Shown piece by piece: positions 35,476 to 44,096 of a stretch of 64,000 nucleotides of DNA. Origin of the DNA: Bradyrhizobium sp. CB1717. Its GTDB lineage: Bacteria > Pseudomonadota > Alphaproteobacteria > Rhizobiales > Xanthobacteraceae. The stretch's first letter is position 1. Each line of letters starts with the position of its first letter. A program made the translations under genes and the position numbers. The notes beneath the pieces are model-generated. The model made no database searches and was not told the origin of the DNA. It saw nothing but the letters and a program-made list of their open reading frames with translations. The stretch is taken from assembly GCF_029714325.1 (NCBI RefSeq), contig NZ_CP121666.1, positions 9,168,582-9,232,581 on the forward strand, in the 5' to 3' direction.

Positions 35476-36522
35476 CTATTGCAGGCCCAGCAGGCGGACC
35501 AAGGCTGCGGCAAATCGGGACGTCAGGCTCGTGTAGTACATGTGAACGTAAACCGTCGAATTCAGCGGCGGCGGAACGGCGTCCGCAACGAAGCGGATGC
35601 GCGCGATCTGGGCAGCCGTGCGCTCGCGCGTTAGCGGTTGCCGGCCTGCGGCATACACGACCGAGACCGGCAGGATCTCCGCGATCGTTCCCGCGATGCG
35701 GCGATTGCCGAACACCACGAGCACCTGATTGCCGACCCTGGGCTCGACCAGGCGCGCATTCGGAATGTACCAATCGACGAAGACGTCGGTGGGATCGAGG
35801 ATTTCGGCGATCGCCGTGCCCGCCACGAGCGATTGACCGACATTGGCGAGATTGGTCGAAACGATGCCGGCGATGGGCGCCAGCACCTGGCCGCCGGCGA
35901 AGTTCCGCTCGACGTCGTCGAGATGGTCGCGCAGCTGCTGGCCGAAATCGTTCAGGTCCGCCAGTTGGGTGATGGACTCCGCGATCTCCGCCTCCTGCGA
36001 AATGACGGACTTGCGCGCGAGGCCGCGTTCACGCAGCAATTCGAGGCGGAACGCCAGGCTCGCTGCGCTCGACGCTTCGATCTGGTCGACAGCCTCTTCC
36101 GTCAACGTCCTGTACGCCTTCGCCGCTTCGAGCGTTTCCTGCGCGACGTGGGCCCGGATGCGCAACTCCGATCGCCGGCTCGCGATGTCGGCCAATGCGC
36201 GCATGTAGGTCGCCACGATGTTGTCCCGCTCGGGCGATCGGATTTGTGCGATCCGGTCACCGGCCTTGACCGTGGTGCCCGGCGTAACCATGACCTCTGC
36301 GACCTGCACCAGATAGGGAAGTGAAACGACGTGCGGCGGGGACGAAACCGTCCCAGGTCCGCTCAGATAGACCAGTGGCGCGCCAAAATAGACGACCAGG
36401 AAGGCGAGCACGCCGAAAACGCCCGTCGCATAGGCGAGGCGCACGAGCCGTCCCGCGGCGCTCCGACGGCTTTCCACGGGATCGGGGACATTCGGGTCCA
36501 GCCTGTTGATCGCGACATTCAT
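35476..36522 (-). CDS. HlyD-family membrane fusion protein
   Basis: A 348-residue periplasmic adaptor anchored by one N-terminal helix (AYATGVFGVLAFLVVYFG, about 30-48). A biotinyl-lipoyl-like half (VAEVMVTPGTTVKAGDRIAQI), a helical hairpin of about 110 residues, and the returning half (VLAPIAGIVSTNLANVGQSLVAG) are in the family order. Its ATG overlaps the stop of the upstream glycosyltransferase (ATGA), so the two are coupled. Such GT2/fusion-protein pairs (Alg8/Alg44, BgsA/BgsB) synthesise and export linear polysaccharide, the probable role here. Confidence 0.9.
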   Translation of the reverse strand: MNVAINRLDPNVPDPVESRRSAAGRLVRLAYATGVFGVLAFLVVYFGAPLVYLSGPGTVSSPPHVVSLPYLVQVAEVMVTPGTTVKAGDRIAQIRSPERDNIVATYMRALADIASRRSELRIRAHVAQETLEAAKAYRTLTEEAVDQIEASSAASLAFRLELLRERGLARKSVISQEAEIAESITQLADLNDFGQQLRDHLDDVERNFAGGQVLAPIAGIVSTNLANVGQSLVAGTAIAEILDPTDVFVDWYIPNARLVEPRVGNQVLVVFGNRRIAGTIAEILPVSVVYAAGRQPLTRERTAAQIARIRFVADAVPPPLNSTVYVHMYYTSLTSRFAAALVRLLGLQ

Positions 36523-37784
36523 CGGCGTGCTCCTTCCGGGCCGGAAAACAGTGCGCGACGTACGCGCGGCGGCACGAAGTCATCGTCCTTGGACGCGGCG
36601 AAGATGATCTCGGAGGAGTAGGAGACCAGCCGGGCGCATTTCAGATAGGCGCTCTGATAGACCGGGAAGACCAGCGCGGCCCCGAGATCGAGGACACGCG
36701 GCGCGCGCTTGAACAGGGCGAAGGCGAGGCCGAGGTTGAAGAAAGAAATCCACGTCAGCAGGACGTAGATCGCGGCGAGAAGCCAGAAGGCGTCGGTGCC
36801 CAGCAAGGCCAGGAGATAGACGAGGTAGAATGGAAAACTGAGCGTGGGAATCAGGTCGAACAGGATGAAATCCAGCCTCTGCAGCGTATCGGGCAGCCGC
36901 TCGAAGCGATGGAAGAACCGCAATTCGCCGTACATGATGAGGCGGATTCGCAAGGCGTCGCGATCCCAGCGCGCGCGCTGGCGCAGCAGACCGAGGCCGC
37001 TCACAGGTCCTGCCGTTTCGACCCAGGCTTCGGGCACGAAACGAACGAGATAACCCAGCCGGCGCAGCCGCAGGCTGAACTCCAGATCCTCGCCCGGACC
37101 AACGTCAAGCCCGCCATGTCGCATGAAGACATCGCGACGGTACATGGAGCAGGCGCCGGACAGGCAGGCGATCGCATCGACGGTGTCGAGAATGGTCCTG
37201 CCGGCGCTGATCGACATCAAATATTCGATGCTTTGCAGCCGCGTCCAGATCGAACCTGTTTCATTGCTGATCGCGATATTGCAGCTCGCGCCCGCGACGC
37301 GCGGATCCGTGAATGCGGATGCGAGCCCGGCGACGGCCGCCGGTTCGAACATCGTGTCGGCATCCACCGTCAGCAGCAGCTCGCCGCTGGCGAACCGCGC
37401 GGCGGCGTTGATCGCGGCACTTCGGCCGCAGCGCGTGCCGTGGCAGATGACCATATCCACCAGCCCCGCCGCGCGTGCCTGCTCGGCAATTGCGCGCGTG
37501 TCGTCGGTGGAGCCATCATCGACGACGATGATCTCGAGCGGCGCCAGGGTCTGCCGGCGCAGCGCTTCGATCGAACGAAGCAGCCCGGGACCACCGTTGA
37601 AAGCGGGCACAATCACGCTGACCGATGCGCGGATCGGCGTTTCGCGTTGAGACAGCGCGCCGGTCAGGCCGAGCAGGGAGAGCGACAGCAGCGAAAACGT
37701 ATAGCGGGGAATATCTAAGATAATGACCGCGAGCGCGAGCTGAATCCAGCTCATATCGGCGATCAACTGCAATGCCTCGAGCAT
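36519..37784 (-). CDS. Membrane glycosyltransferase family 2 (polysaccharide synthase-like)
   Basis: A 421-residue processive-type GT2 enzyme. One or two N-terminal helices precede the catalytic domain, with VIVPAFNGG, VVDDGSTDDT (88-96), VDADT (140-144), GEDLEF (231-236, catalytic acid) and QRARW (269-273), the QxxRW motif of cellulose, alginate and hyaluronan synthases. Three or four helices follow (about 300-390). No PilZ domain is present. GGGGAGGG precedes the ATG at 37784. It is coupled to an HlyD gene, and a mixed-linkage glucan synthase-like function is possible; the sugar is unknown. Confidence 0.9.
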   Translation of the reverse strand: MLEALQLIADMSWIQLALAVIILDIPRYTFSLLSLSLLGLTGALSQRETPIRASVSVIVPAFNGGPGLLRSIEALRRQTLAPLEIIVVDDGSTDDTRAIAEQARAAGLVDMVICHGTRCGRSAAINAAARFASGELLLTVDADTMFEPAAVAGLASAFTDPRVAGASCNIAISNETGSIWTRLQSIEYLMSISAGRTILDTVDAIACLSGACSMYRRDVFMRHGGLDVGPGEDLEFSLRLRRLGYLVRFVPEAWVETAGPVSGLGLLRQRARWDRDALRIRLIMYGELRFFHRFERLPDTLQRLDFILFDLIPTLSFPFYLVYLLALLGTDAFWLLAAIYVLLTWISFFNLGLAFALFKRAPRVLDLGAALVFPVYQSAYLKCARLVSYSSEIIFAASKDDDFVPPRVRRALFSGPEGARR

Positions 37785-38125
37785 GCTGACCTACCCTCCC
37801 CGGATAGCGAGCCGTGCCAGATCCGCACCTGGACGAAAAGAAGCCAGCGACTCGCACGAGACCGAGGAAATATCGGTGGACCGGCCCAGCTTCGTCTGCG
37901 TCAATTCCGAAGCCCCGACCGTCAACTCGGAGTTTAGCATATCCCTTTGCGGCAACCGGGCGAAGGGCTTTGCGAAGCGCGATCGCGCGGGAACCCGATC
38001 GGTTCGAATTCGCGGCAAATCTGTAGGGATACGAAATCGGCCGCGGAGGCTTTGAGGCGAGCAACGCGCGGGCGGTCGAGTATCCGAGGCGCCCCCCGTC
38101 GAGGCCGAACGCCTCAATTCAAATG
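37785..38125. other. Long leader between micro-ORF 1 and the glycosyltransferase gene
   Basis: These 341 bases hold no gene I can support. On the minus strand the glycosyltransferase ribosome site (GGGGAGGG) is at the low-coordinate end, and the conserved repeat tail (TTTGAATTGAGGCGTTC) is at the high end. A TATGCT 17 bases after TTCGCC near 37940-37970 is a weak promoter candidate. The stretch could equally be an untranslated leader starting at micro-ORF 1. Confidence 0.45.
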
Positions 38126-38195
38126 TCAGATGGCCGCATTGAGCACGCCGGCAAACGCGACCACGGCGACGACGGACATGGGCAGCTGAAGCATC
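38096..38195. repeat. Direct repeat R1 carrying micro-ORF 1
   Basis: Partner of the repeat at 35089-35186 in the same orientation, about 3 kb apart. Differences are scattered, and several fall where the peptide differs, so this is a diverged duplication rather than a fresh one. Confidence 0.85.
38126..38194 (-). CDS. Micro-ORF 1: 22-residue hydrophobic peptide with a strong ribosome site
   Basis: An ATG at 38194 preceded by GAGGTGAT, an eight-base match to the anti-Shine-Dalgarno with about six bases of spacing, opens 22 codons: MLQLPMS, then VVAVVAFAGVLNAAI. It would be one short membrane helix. TACAAT at 38227-38222 is a good -10 about 28 bases upstream of the start codon. The divergent dinB gene starts only 43 bases away. 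The paralogue is micro-ORF 2 at 35117. The strong ribosome site and a conserved same-length copy make translation likely; function is unknown. Confidence 0.6.
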   Translation of the reverse strand: MLQLPMSVVAVVAFAGVLNAAI

Positions 38196-38221
38196 CATCA
38201 CCTCGCGCTTCGCTTTGCGCG

Positions 38222-38227
38222 ATTGTA
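38222..38227 (-). promoter_or_regulatory. Candidate -10 element for micro-ORF 1
   Basis: TACAAT on the minus strand differs from TATAAT at one base and would start transcription near 38215, about 20 bases before micro-ORF 1. No good -35 is seen 16-18 bases further upstream. Confidence 0.4.
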
Positions 38228-38237
38228 TCATCATGGC

Positions 38238-39338
38238 ATGAGCGATTCCGACACGGTGACGGGCGACGCCTCGCCCGTGCGCAAGATCATCCATATCGAC
38301 ATGGATGCTTTCTATGCGTCCGTGGAACAGCGTGACAATCCGGAGCTCCGCGGCAAGCCGGTCGCGGTCGGAGGCTCCGCCGAACGCGGCGTCGTTGCGG
38401 CCGCGAGCTATGAGGCGCGCAAGTTCGGCGTTCGCTCGGCGATGCCGTCGGTCACTGCGAAGCGGCAATGCCCCGACCTGATCTTCGTCAAGCCGCGCTT
38501 CGAGGTCTACAAGGCGATCTCCAGGCAAATCCGCGAGATCTTTGCCGAGCACACGCCTGTCATCGAGCCGTTGTCGCTCGACGAGGCCTATCTCGACGTG
38601 ACCGAAAACCTGCAAGGCATCCCGCTGGCACGGGACGTCGCACGGCGAATCCGCGAGAAGATCAAATCCGAGACGGGCCTCAATGCCTCGGCCGGCATCT
38701 CCTACAACAAGTTTCTGGCAAAACTCGCCTCCGATCATCGCAAGCCCAACGGCCAGTTCGTGATCTCGCCGGAGATGGGACCTGCCTTCGTCGAGACGCT
38801 GCCCGTCGGCAAGTTCCACGGCATCGGTCCGGCGACGGCTGCGAAGATGAACGCACTCGGCCTGTTCACCGGCCTCGACATCCGCAACCAGACGCTGGAG
38901 TTCATGAACGCGAATTTCGGCAAGTCGGGTGCGTATTACTACTGGATCTCGCGCGGCGTCGACGAGCGTCCGGTCCGGGCCAACCGGATCCGCAAGTCGA
39001 TCGGCGCAGAGACCACGTTCTCGATCGACCTCGACGCCTTCGACGCGCTGGCGGCCGAGCTCAAGCCTCTCGTCGACAAGGTCTGGCGCCATTGCGAGGC
39101 GACCGGCAACCGCGGCCGCACCGTCACCCTGAAGATCAAGTTCGCCGACTTCGAGATCATCACGCGGAGCAGGTCCGTCGCCGCGGCGATTGCAGGCCGG
39201 GACGAGCTGGAGCGGCTGGCCTGCGGCCTGCTCGAAATCGAAATGCCCCTGCCCAAGCGCGTCAGGCTGCTGGGCGTGTCGCTATCCTCCCTCCAGGACG
39301 GGAACGATGCGGAGCCGCAGCTGACTCTGGGCATCTGA
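38238..39338 (+). CDS. dinB: DNA polymerase IV (Y-family translesion polymerase)
   Basis: A 366-residue error-prone polymerase. HIDMDAFYASVEQ holds the first metal-binding Asp and the steric-gate Phe/Tyr, and SLDEAYLDVT holds the catalytic Asp-Glu pair. The palm is followed by a helix-hairpin-helix thumb (FHGIGPATAAKMNALG) and the little-finger domain. The length is slightly above that of E. coli DinB. The ATG at 38238 is used; no Shine-Dalgarno is seen and no GTTC/GAAC-type SOS box was found in the 43-bp upstream gap. It acts in damage tolerance at stalled forks. Confidence 0.95.
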   Translation: MSDSDTVTGDASPVRKIIHIDMDAFYASVEQRDNPELRGKPVAVGGSAERGVVAAASYEARKFGVRSAMPSVTAKRQCPDLIFVKPRFEVYKAISRQIREIFAEHTPVIEPLSLDEAYLDVTENLQGIPLARDVARRIREKIKSETGLNASAGISYNKFLAKLASDHRKPNGQFVISPEMGPAFVETLPVGKFHGIGPATAAKMNALGLFTGLDIRNQTLEFMNANFGKSGAYYYWISRGVDERPVRANRIRKSIGAETTFSIDLDAFDALAAELKPLVDKVWRHCEATGNRGRTVTLKIKFADFEIITRSRSVAAAIAGRDELERLACGLLEIEMPLPKRVRLLGVSLSSLQDGNDAEPQLTLGI

Positions 39339-39442
39339 ACCGGGCTCGGCCGGCCCTCGGCAAACGCGACATCTTTATCCGCGACGCGGCGGCCGACCTG
39401 TCGTAGAGACACCGGATATGCCTTTTTGCCATTGATGCCGGA

Positions 39443-40855
39443 ATGCTCGCCTTATTGATACGCCTGGGACTGCGCTTCGAAGACCGGATCGAGGAGCGGC
39501 GGTTTGTCGACCAATACGTCCGCGGCAGCCTCGGGTGGACGCAGATTGCGATGCTGCTCGGCGCCGCCACCTATGCCGGCTACACGCTATGGGATTGGGT
39601 GCTCTACCCCGAGGTGGTCCCGACCACGCTGGCCATCCGCGGCGGCACGGCGGTCTTTATTCTGCTGCCGCTGACCGCGCTGTTGTCGCGGCGGTGGATG
39701 AAGCCTTGGGCGGAGACGATCTTCCTCGTCTATTGCGTCATTCCCGGCTGCATCCTGCCCAGCATCTACCTCGTCCTTCCGTCGGGCTTCACCTTTGCCG
39801 CGCCCGGCATGATGATGATCATCCTGTTCGTCTCGACCATGCTGCCGCTGCGGATCGGCTCGCTGGCGATCTTCTGCCTGCTGTCCTGGGTGGCGCTGAT
39901 CGTCGCCGAGACGTTCGCGCCGACGCTGCCGATGGGCTTGCGCTTCATCAATCACTCCCTGGTCGGAAACGCTTATGCGCTGTCGCTCTACGCCGTCGCG
40001 GCACGCGAGTACCGGGCACGAAAGCAGTTCCGGACGTCCGAGGCGCTGCAGCGGGAAAAAGAACGCTCGGAGAAATCGCTGCGCGATCTGCGAGCAACCC
40101 AGGAGCACCTCGTGCAGGCAGAAAAGCTCGCCTCCCTCGGTCAATTGGTGGCAGGCGTCGCCCACGAGGTCAGCACCCCGCTCGGCCTGGCGCTGACGAC
40201 CTCGACCACCATGCAGACGGACCTGCAGGCCATGGCGGACGCGTTGGGTGGAACGTCGGTGCGGCGATCCGATCTCACGAAGGGAATCGACCGGCTCAGG
40301 CAGGGGCTCAACCTGACCTTCGATAATCTGCACCGCGCATCGGAAATGGTGCACAGCTTCAGGCAGGTCGCCGTCAACCAGGCCGACGAGGACCGGCGCA
40401 CATTCGAGCTCAGGGATTGGCTGTCGGAGTTGGTGTCCAGGCTCGGGCCGCTGCTGTCGCACCATGCTCTAGCGGTCGATGTCCGGTGCCCGGCGGGAAT
40501 CAGGCTCAACAGCTATCCTGGTGCACTGGCGCAGGTGATCAGCAATCTCGCGCTCAATACGGCGGGGCACGCCTATCCCGACAAGAGGGGCGGCAGGTTT
40601 GCGATCACGGTCAGCCAGCCCGAGCCGAAATCGGTCCGCCTCGTCTGTACCGATGACGGCGTCGGGATCCCCGACGAATTGCAGGCGCACATCTTCGATC
40701 CGTTCGTCACGACGGGGCGCGAGCGGGGCAATGCCGGCCTCGGCCTGCACATCGCGTTCAACCTGGTGGCGTCATCGCTCAACGGGCGCCTGCGGCTCGA
40801 GAGCAAGACCGGTCCGGGCACCCAGATCACGATCGAGATCCCGGTCGAGGCGTGA
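39443..40855 (+). CDS. Membrane sensor histidine kinase (HisKA)
   Basis: A 470-residue kinase with about six helices in residues 35-185, a coiled linker (RTSEALQREKERSEKSLRDLRATQEHL), the phosphoacceptor segment LASLGQLVAGVAHEVSTPLG, an N-box SNLALNTAGHAY, DDGVGIP, and GLGLHIAFNLV with GPGTQITIEIP. The N-box reads NTAGHAY where N-A-x-x-H is usual, so one position is shifted from consensus. No response regulator is next to it. It begins 104 bp after dinB, and that gap holds no clear promoter. Confidence 0.88.
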   Translation: MLALLIRLGLRFEDRIEERRFVDQYVRGSLGWTQIAMLLGAATYAGYTLWDWVLYPEVVPTTLAIRGGTAVFILLPLTALLSRRWMKPWAETIFLVYCVIPGCILPSIYLVLPSGFTFAAPGMMMIILFVSTMLPLRIGSLAIFCLLSWVALIVAETFAPTLPMGLRFINHSLVGNAYALSLYAVAAREYRARKQFRTSEALQREKERSEKSLRDLRATQEHLVQAEKLASLGQLVAGVAHEVSTPLGLALTTSTTMQTDLQAMADALGGTSVRRSDLTKGIDRLRQGLNLTFDNLHRASEMVHSFRQVAVNQADEDRRTFELRDWLSELVSRLGPLLSHHALAVDVRCPAGIRLNSYPGALAQVISNLALNTAGHAYPDKRGGRFAITVSQPEPKSVRLVCTDDGVGIPDELQAHIFDPFVTTGRERGNAGLGLHIAFNLVASSLNGRLRLESKTGPGTQITIEIPVEA

Positions 40856-40911
40856 CGGTGACGGGATGTTCGAGCCCGTCACCGACGAAAGCGCCGGCCC
40901 TGGCGGACCGC

Positions 40912-41205
40912 TCAATGCCTCATCTGCTCGAACACTACGATCACGCCGGTCGGCTCGGGCTCGTGCGCCATCAGGCGCGTGAGGTCCGAATCGCTCCAGT
41001 CGGCGAGACTGACGACCTCGCCGCTCTGACGATCTGCTCCGAGTGACGGGGTGGGTTCGAGCACCTTGAGGCCCATCTCGTCGACGAAGAAAGTGTGCTC
41101 GCCGAACATGCTGTTGAGCTGAGGCATGGCGGGATGTTCGTCGGGCAGCACCTGGGCGCCGAGTTGATGAACGGTCTGCTTCACCTGTTCGGATGTTAGC
41201 TTCAT
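40912..41205 (-). CDS. Hypothetical 97-residue protein
   Basis: I do not recognise this protein. MKLTSEQVKQTVHQLGAQVLPDEHPAMPQL is followed by two short strands (HTFFVDEMGLKVLEP) and a helix with LADWSDSDLTRLMAHEP. It is acidic, has no Cys and is probably cytoplasmic. The ATG at 41205 has GGAG six bases upstream. It is convergent with the histidine kinase and lies in the same direction as the DUF1330 and glycosylase genes. Confidence 0.65.
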   Translation of the reverse strand: MKLTSEQVKQTVHQLGAQVLPDEHPAMPQLNSMFGEHTFFVDEMGLKVLEPTPSLGADRQSGEVVSLADWSDSDLTRLMAHEPEPTGVIVVFEQMRH

Positions 41206-41410
41206 GCGCTGCTCCGTTGCTGTCCTGTCCGGTTTCATCGGCTTGGGCCAGAGCGGGCGTTCCCTGCGCCTGTGCCGCCTGGCTCAGACTTCCGAACGGG
41301 TGCTGCGCACAAATGTTCCAGTGAAATGCATTTCGTGATCGCGCGTTGCATCTGCCGCGCTGGCGGCACGAGATCGCCACACGATGCACACGATCCGGCG
41401 GCGGACCGCG

Positions 41411-41704
41411 CTAATCGGCGGCTTCGACGATCCGGATGTCGCGATCGGCACCGTCGCCGAGCAGGTCGTGCGCGGCCTGATAGGCCGGGCTTGCATAGGC
41501 TGCCTTGGCCTGCTCGACACTGTCGAACTCGATGAGAACGACGCGTTCCATCTGGCCGAGCTCGAAGGCCGCCGCCGGCACGCCGCGCGCGAGTACCCGG
41601 CCTCCCGCCGCCTCGATCGCCGGCCGCGACAGCTTGGCGTAGGCCGCCATCGCGTCGGGATTCTTGATCGCGCGGTAGGTGGCAACCCAATAGGCTTTGG
41701 CCAT
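41411..41704 (-). CDS. DUF1330 family protein
   Basis: A 97-residue ferredoxin-like alpha/beta protein. YWVATYRAIKNPDAMAAYAKLSRPAIEAAGGR, the ERVVLIEFDSVEQAKAAYASPAYQAA core and the closing DIRIVEAAD strand match DUF1330, a dimeric alpha-beta barrel family without an assigned reaction. It sits 28 bases downstream of the Tag-like glycosylase stop on the same strand and is probably co-transcribed. Confidence 0.9.
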   Translation of the reverse strand: MAKAYWVATYRAIKNPDAMAAYAKLSRPAIEAAGGRVLARGVPAAAFELGQMERVVLIEFDSVEQAKAAYASPAYQAAHDLLGDGADRDIRIVEAAD

Positions 41705-41732
41705 TTTGCTATTTCTCCGAGATTTTCGTGAC

Positions 41733-42422
41733 CTAATGCTCGCTGCGGTTCTCGCCGACCGACAGCGCGCAGATGCGTGACAGATATGTGTAGGGCAGTC
41801 CGGTCTCCTCGGCCCAGGCGTTGAACTGCGCCTGCACCTTTGCGAGATCGCCCTTCGATTTCACCTCCTCGGCGATGTCGAGGCCGGCATCGCGCAGGCA
41901 TGCGACGACGTCCTTGGAGGTGACGAAACCGTCCCAGCCGACGAAGCGCAGCAGCATCTGGCCGGTATTGCCGCCCAACCGGCTGCCGCGCTTGGTGAGC
42001 AGGTCGAGCAGGCCGACCTCGTTCGACGGCGGCCACTTCGCCAGAAACTTGCCGAAGCTGCCGTGCTCCTTCGCGATCTCCTGCACGAAGGCGGCATTGT
42101 CGCGCACCGACATGATCTTGGCGCCGTTGCGCACGATGCGCGCATCGCGCAGCAGGCCTTCCCAATAGTCCTCGGGCTGGAAGCTGAGCTTGGCCGGCTG
42201 GAAATGCAGGAAGGCAGCTTCGAAGCCGTCCCATTTCGAATCGATCACGCTCCAGGCAAAGCCGGCGCAAAACACCCGCTTGGTCATCTCGGCGAGGATG
42301 CGGTCGTCGCCGAGCCTCGCCAGCCCCTTCAGGTCGGGCTTGTCAGGCATCAGCTTGTCGAGCGCCTTGGGCCCGCCCTTGCGCTTCTCGGCGCGGGCAC
42401 GAATGGTCTTGAAGGAGGTCAT
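41733..42422 (-). CDS. DNA-3-methyladenine glycosylase I-like protein
   Basis: A 229-residue HhH-GPD-fold protein of the Tag type, which removes 3-methyladenine from DNA. The central block AEMTKRVFCAGFAWSVIDSKWDGFEAAFLHF followed by LLRDARIVRNGAKI and DNAAFV follows the Tag pattern, including the catalytic-pocket Glu/Trp region. The N-terminal Cys and C-terminal His/Cys zinc snap of classic Tag is not visible, so this is a divergent branch. ATG 42422 begins MTSFKTIRARA; there is no clear ribosome site and the frame is open a further 43 codons. Confidence 0.78.
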   Translation of the reverse strand: MTSFKTIRARAEKRKGGPKALDKLMPDKPDLKGLARLGDDRILAEMTKRVFCAGFAWSVIDSKWDGFEAAFLHFQPAKLSFQPEDYWEGLLRDARIVRNGAKIMSVRDNAAFVQEIAKEHGSFGKFLAKWPPSNEVGLLDLLTKRGSRLGGNTGQMLLRFVGWDGFVTSKDVVACLRDAGLDIAEEVKSKGDLAKVQAQFNAWAEETGLPYTYLSRICALSVGENRSEH

Positions 42423-42701
42423 GTGGACACGGGGTGTTGAGGGCAGGCCACGACACCAGAATTCGGCGATCCGGTCCAGCCCCGGGATGTCGGGCGGCAC
42501 CGGCGCGCCAGGAGCATATTGCGGGCTTGCCGACGAGACCGTCGGCGACATTCTGTTGATTCCACTTCAACGTTGTTATTTTATATCGCTCTCGGCCTCC
42601 GCGCACGAGCCCCGCCCCACGCTTCGATTGTTTCGTTGTCCAGACCAACTGAATTGTAAGCGGCCCCGCCCCACCGCTCAGATCCGAGAGCCTCTCCTAC
42701 G

Positions 42702-44093
42702 ATGTCCTTCGTTTCCGTGGCGTTCCTTTGCCTGGTCCCCGCGTCGTTCCTGCTCTATCATGCCACTTCGAGGCTGGCGGTTCAGAATCTGATCATCCTG
42801 GCCGCGAGCTACGTATTTTACGGCTGGTGGGACTGGCGCTTTCTGCCTCTGCTTGTCGGAATTTCCATCGTCAACTATGTCGCCGCGATCCTGATCGCGA
42901 CTGCTCGGCAACCGGTCCGAAAGCTTCTGGTGTTCGTCGCCGTTGCAGCGGCAATGGTCGTTCTGGCGATATTCAAATACTTCAACTTCTTCGTCGATTC
43001 GTTCGGGGCGATCGTTCACCGCGCGGGACTGAATCCGAACCTCCCGACATTGCGCATCGTCCTGCCGCTGGGCATTTCCTTCATCACGTTCCAGGGCATC
43101 GCCTATGTGGTCGACGTTTATCGCGGCAAGCATGCCGCCGAGAAAAGCCTCGTCAAGTTCCTCGCCTTCAAGGCGTTCTTCCCGCAACTCGTGGCGGGGC
43201 CGATCGAAAGAGCCAGCAACCTTCTCGATCAGTTCTCGGCGCCGCGACGCTTCACCTCCGATCACGCCGACCGCGCGCTCTGGCTATTGATCTACGGCTA
43301 CGCCATGAAGGTCGTGGTGGCGGATAATCTCGCGCCCATCGTCGACACGCTCTTCATTCCACAGCAGCCCTTCGGCTGGTCGGTCGTGCTCGCCACGCTC
43401 GCATTCGGCATCCAGATCTATGCCGACTTCAATGGATACAGCCTCATCGCCAAAGGCATCGCACTGCTCTTCGGCTTCGAGTTGATCTGGAATTTCCGCT
43501 ATCCCTACTGGTCGGTCTCGATCAGCGAGTTCTGGCGTCGCTGGCACATCAGCCTCAGCACCTGGCTACGGGATTATTTGTACATCCCCCTTGGGGGCAA
43601 CCGCGGCGGCGAGTTGATCACGAACCGGAACTTGCTGCTGACCATGGCACTGGGAGGCCTTTGGCACGGCGCGTCGTGGACATTCGTTCTTTGGGGACTG
43701 CTCCACGGCGCAGCGCTTGGGATACGGCGCAAGTTCTCCGGCGGCGACGAGCCCGGCTCGAAAGCTGGTCGCGCGGCCGGCTGGGCTCTTACCATGCTGG
43801 TCGTATTCGTCGGCTGGTTCCTTTTTCGTGCGGCAGACTGGAATTTGCTGATAGGCATGCTCAGCGCACTCAAGAGATGGGAATGGGCACCGGTGCACGG
43901 CGCCGTCGTGCTCGCCATTCTGTCGTTGACCTGCCCGTTGATGCTGCTTGAGTGGCAACTCCAGTCACGCGGAGACTATTTCCTGCTGCGCTGGCCTGCT
44001 TGGATGAAGTATCCGCTGCTTGCGGTACTCGTGGCTGCGACGGCCGCGGCATCCGGGCACGTCAACGCAACCTTCATCTATTTCCAGTTCTAG
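42702..44093 (+). CDS. MBOAT-family O-acyltransferase (AlgI-like)
   Basis: A 463-residue inner-membrane protein with about eleven helices. The family segments FFPQLVAGPIERASNL, SEFWRRWHISLSTWLRDYLYIPLGGNRGG and LGGLWHGASWTFVLWGLLHG are present; the His in GLWHGASW is the catalytic residue. AlgI-like proteins move acyl groups across the membrane for acetylation of exopolysaccharide. The next gene, three bases on, encodes a membrane-anchored SGNH-like protein of the AlgJ/AlgX sort, so the two probably form one acetylation machine. The polymer is unknown; the glycosyltransferase at 36519 is one candidate source. Confidence 0.93.
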   Translation: MSFVSVAFLCLVPASFLLYHATSRLAVQNLIILAASYVFYGWWDWRFLPLLVGISIVNYVAAILIATARQPVRKLLVFVAVAAAMVVLAIFKYFNFFVDSFGAIVHRAGLNPNLPTLRIVLPLGISFITFQGIAYVVDVYRGKHAAEKSLVKFLAFKAFFPQLVAGPIERASNLLDQFSAPRRFTSDHADRALWLLIYGYAMKVVVADNLAPIVDTLFIPQQPFGWSVVLATLAFGIQIYADFNGYSLIAKGIALLFGFELIWNFRYPYWSVSISEFWRRWHISLSTWLRDYLYIPLGGNRGGELITNRNLLLTMALGGLWHGASWTFVLWGLLHGAALGIRRKFSGGDEPGSKAGRAAGWALTMLVVFVGWFLFRAADWNLLIGMLSALKRWEWAPVHGAVVLAILSLTCPLMLLEWQLQSRGDYFLLRWPAWMKYPLLAVLVAATAAASGHVNATFIYFQF

Positions 44094-44096
44094 CCC

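Noticed and set aside
38100..38237. SOS (LexA) box upstream of dinB
   Set aside because: Neither GAAC-N7-GAAC nor GTTC-N7-GTTC, the alphaproteobacterial forms, is found with correct spacing.
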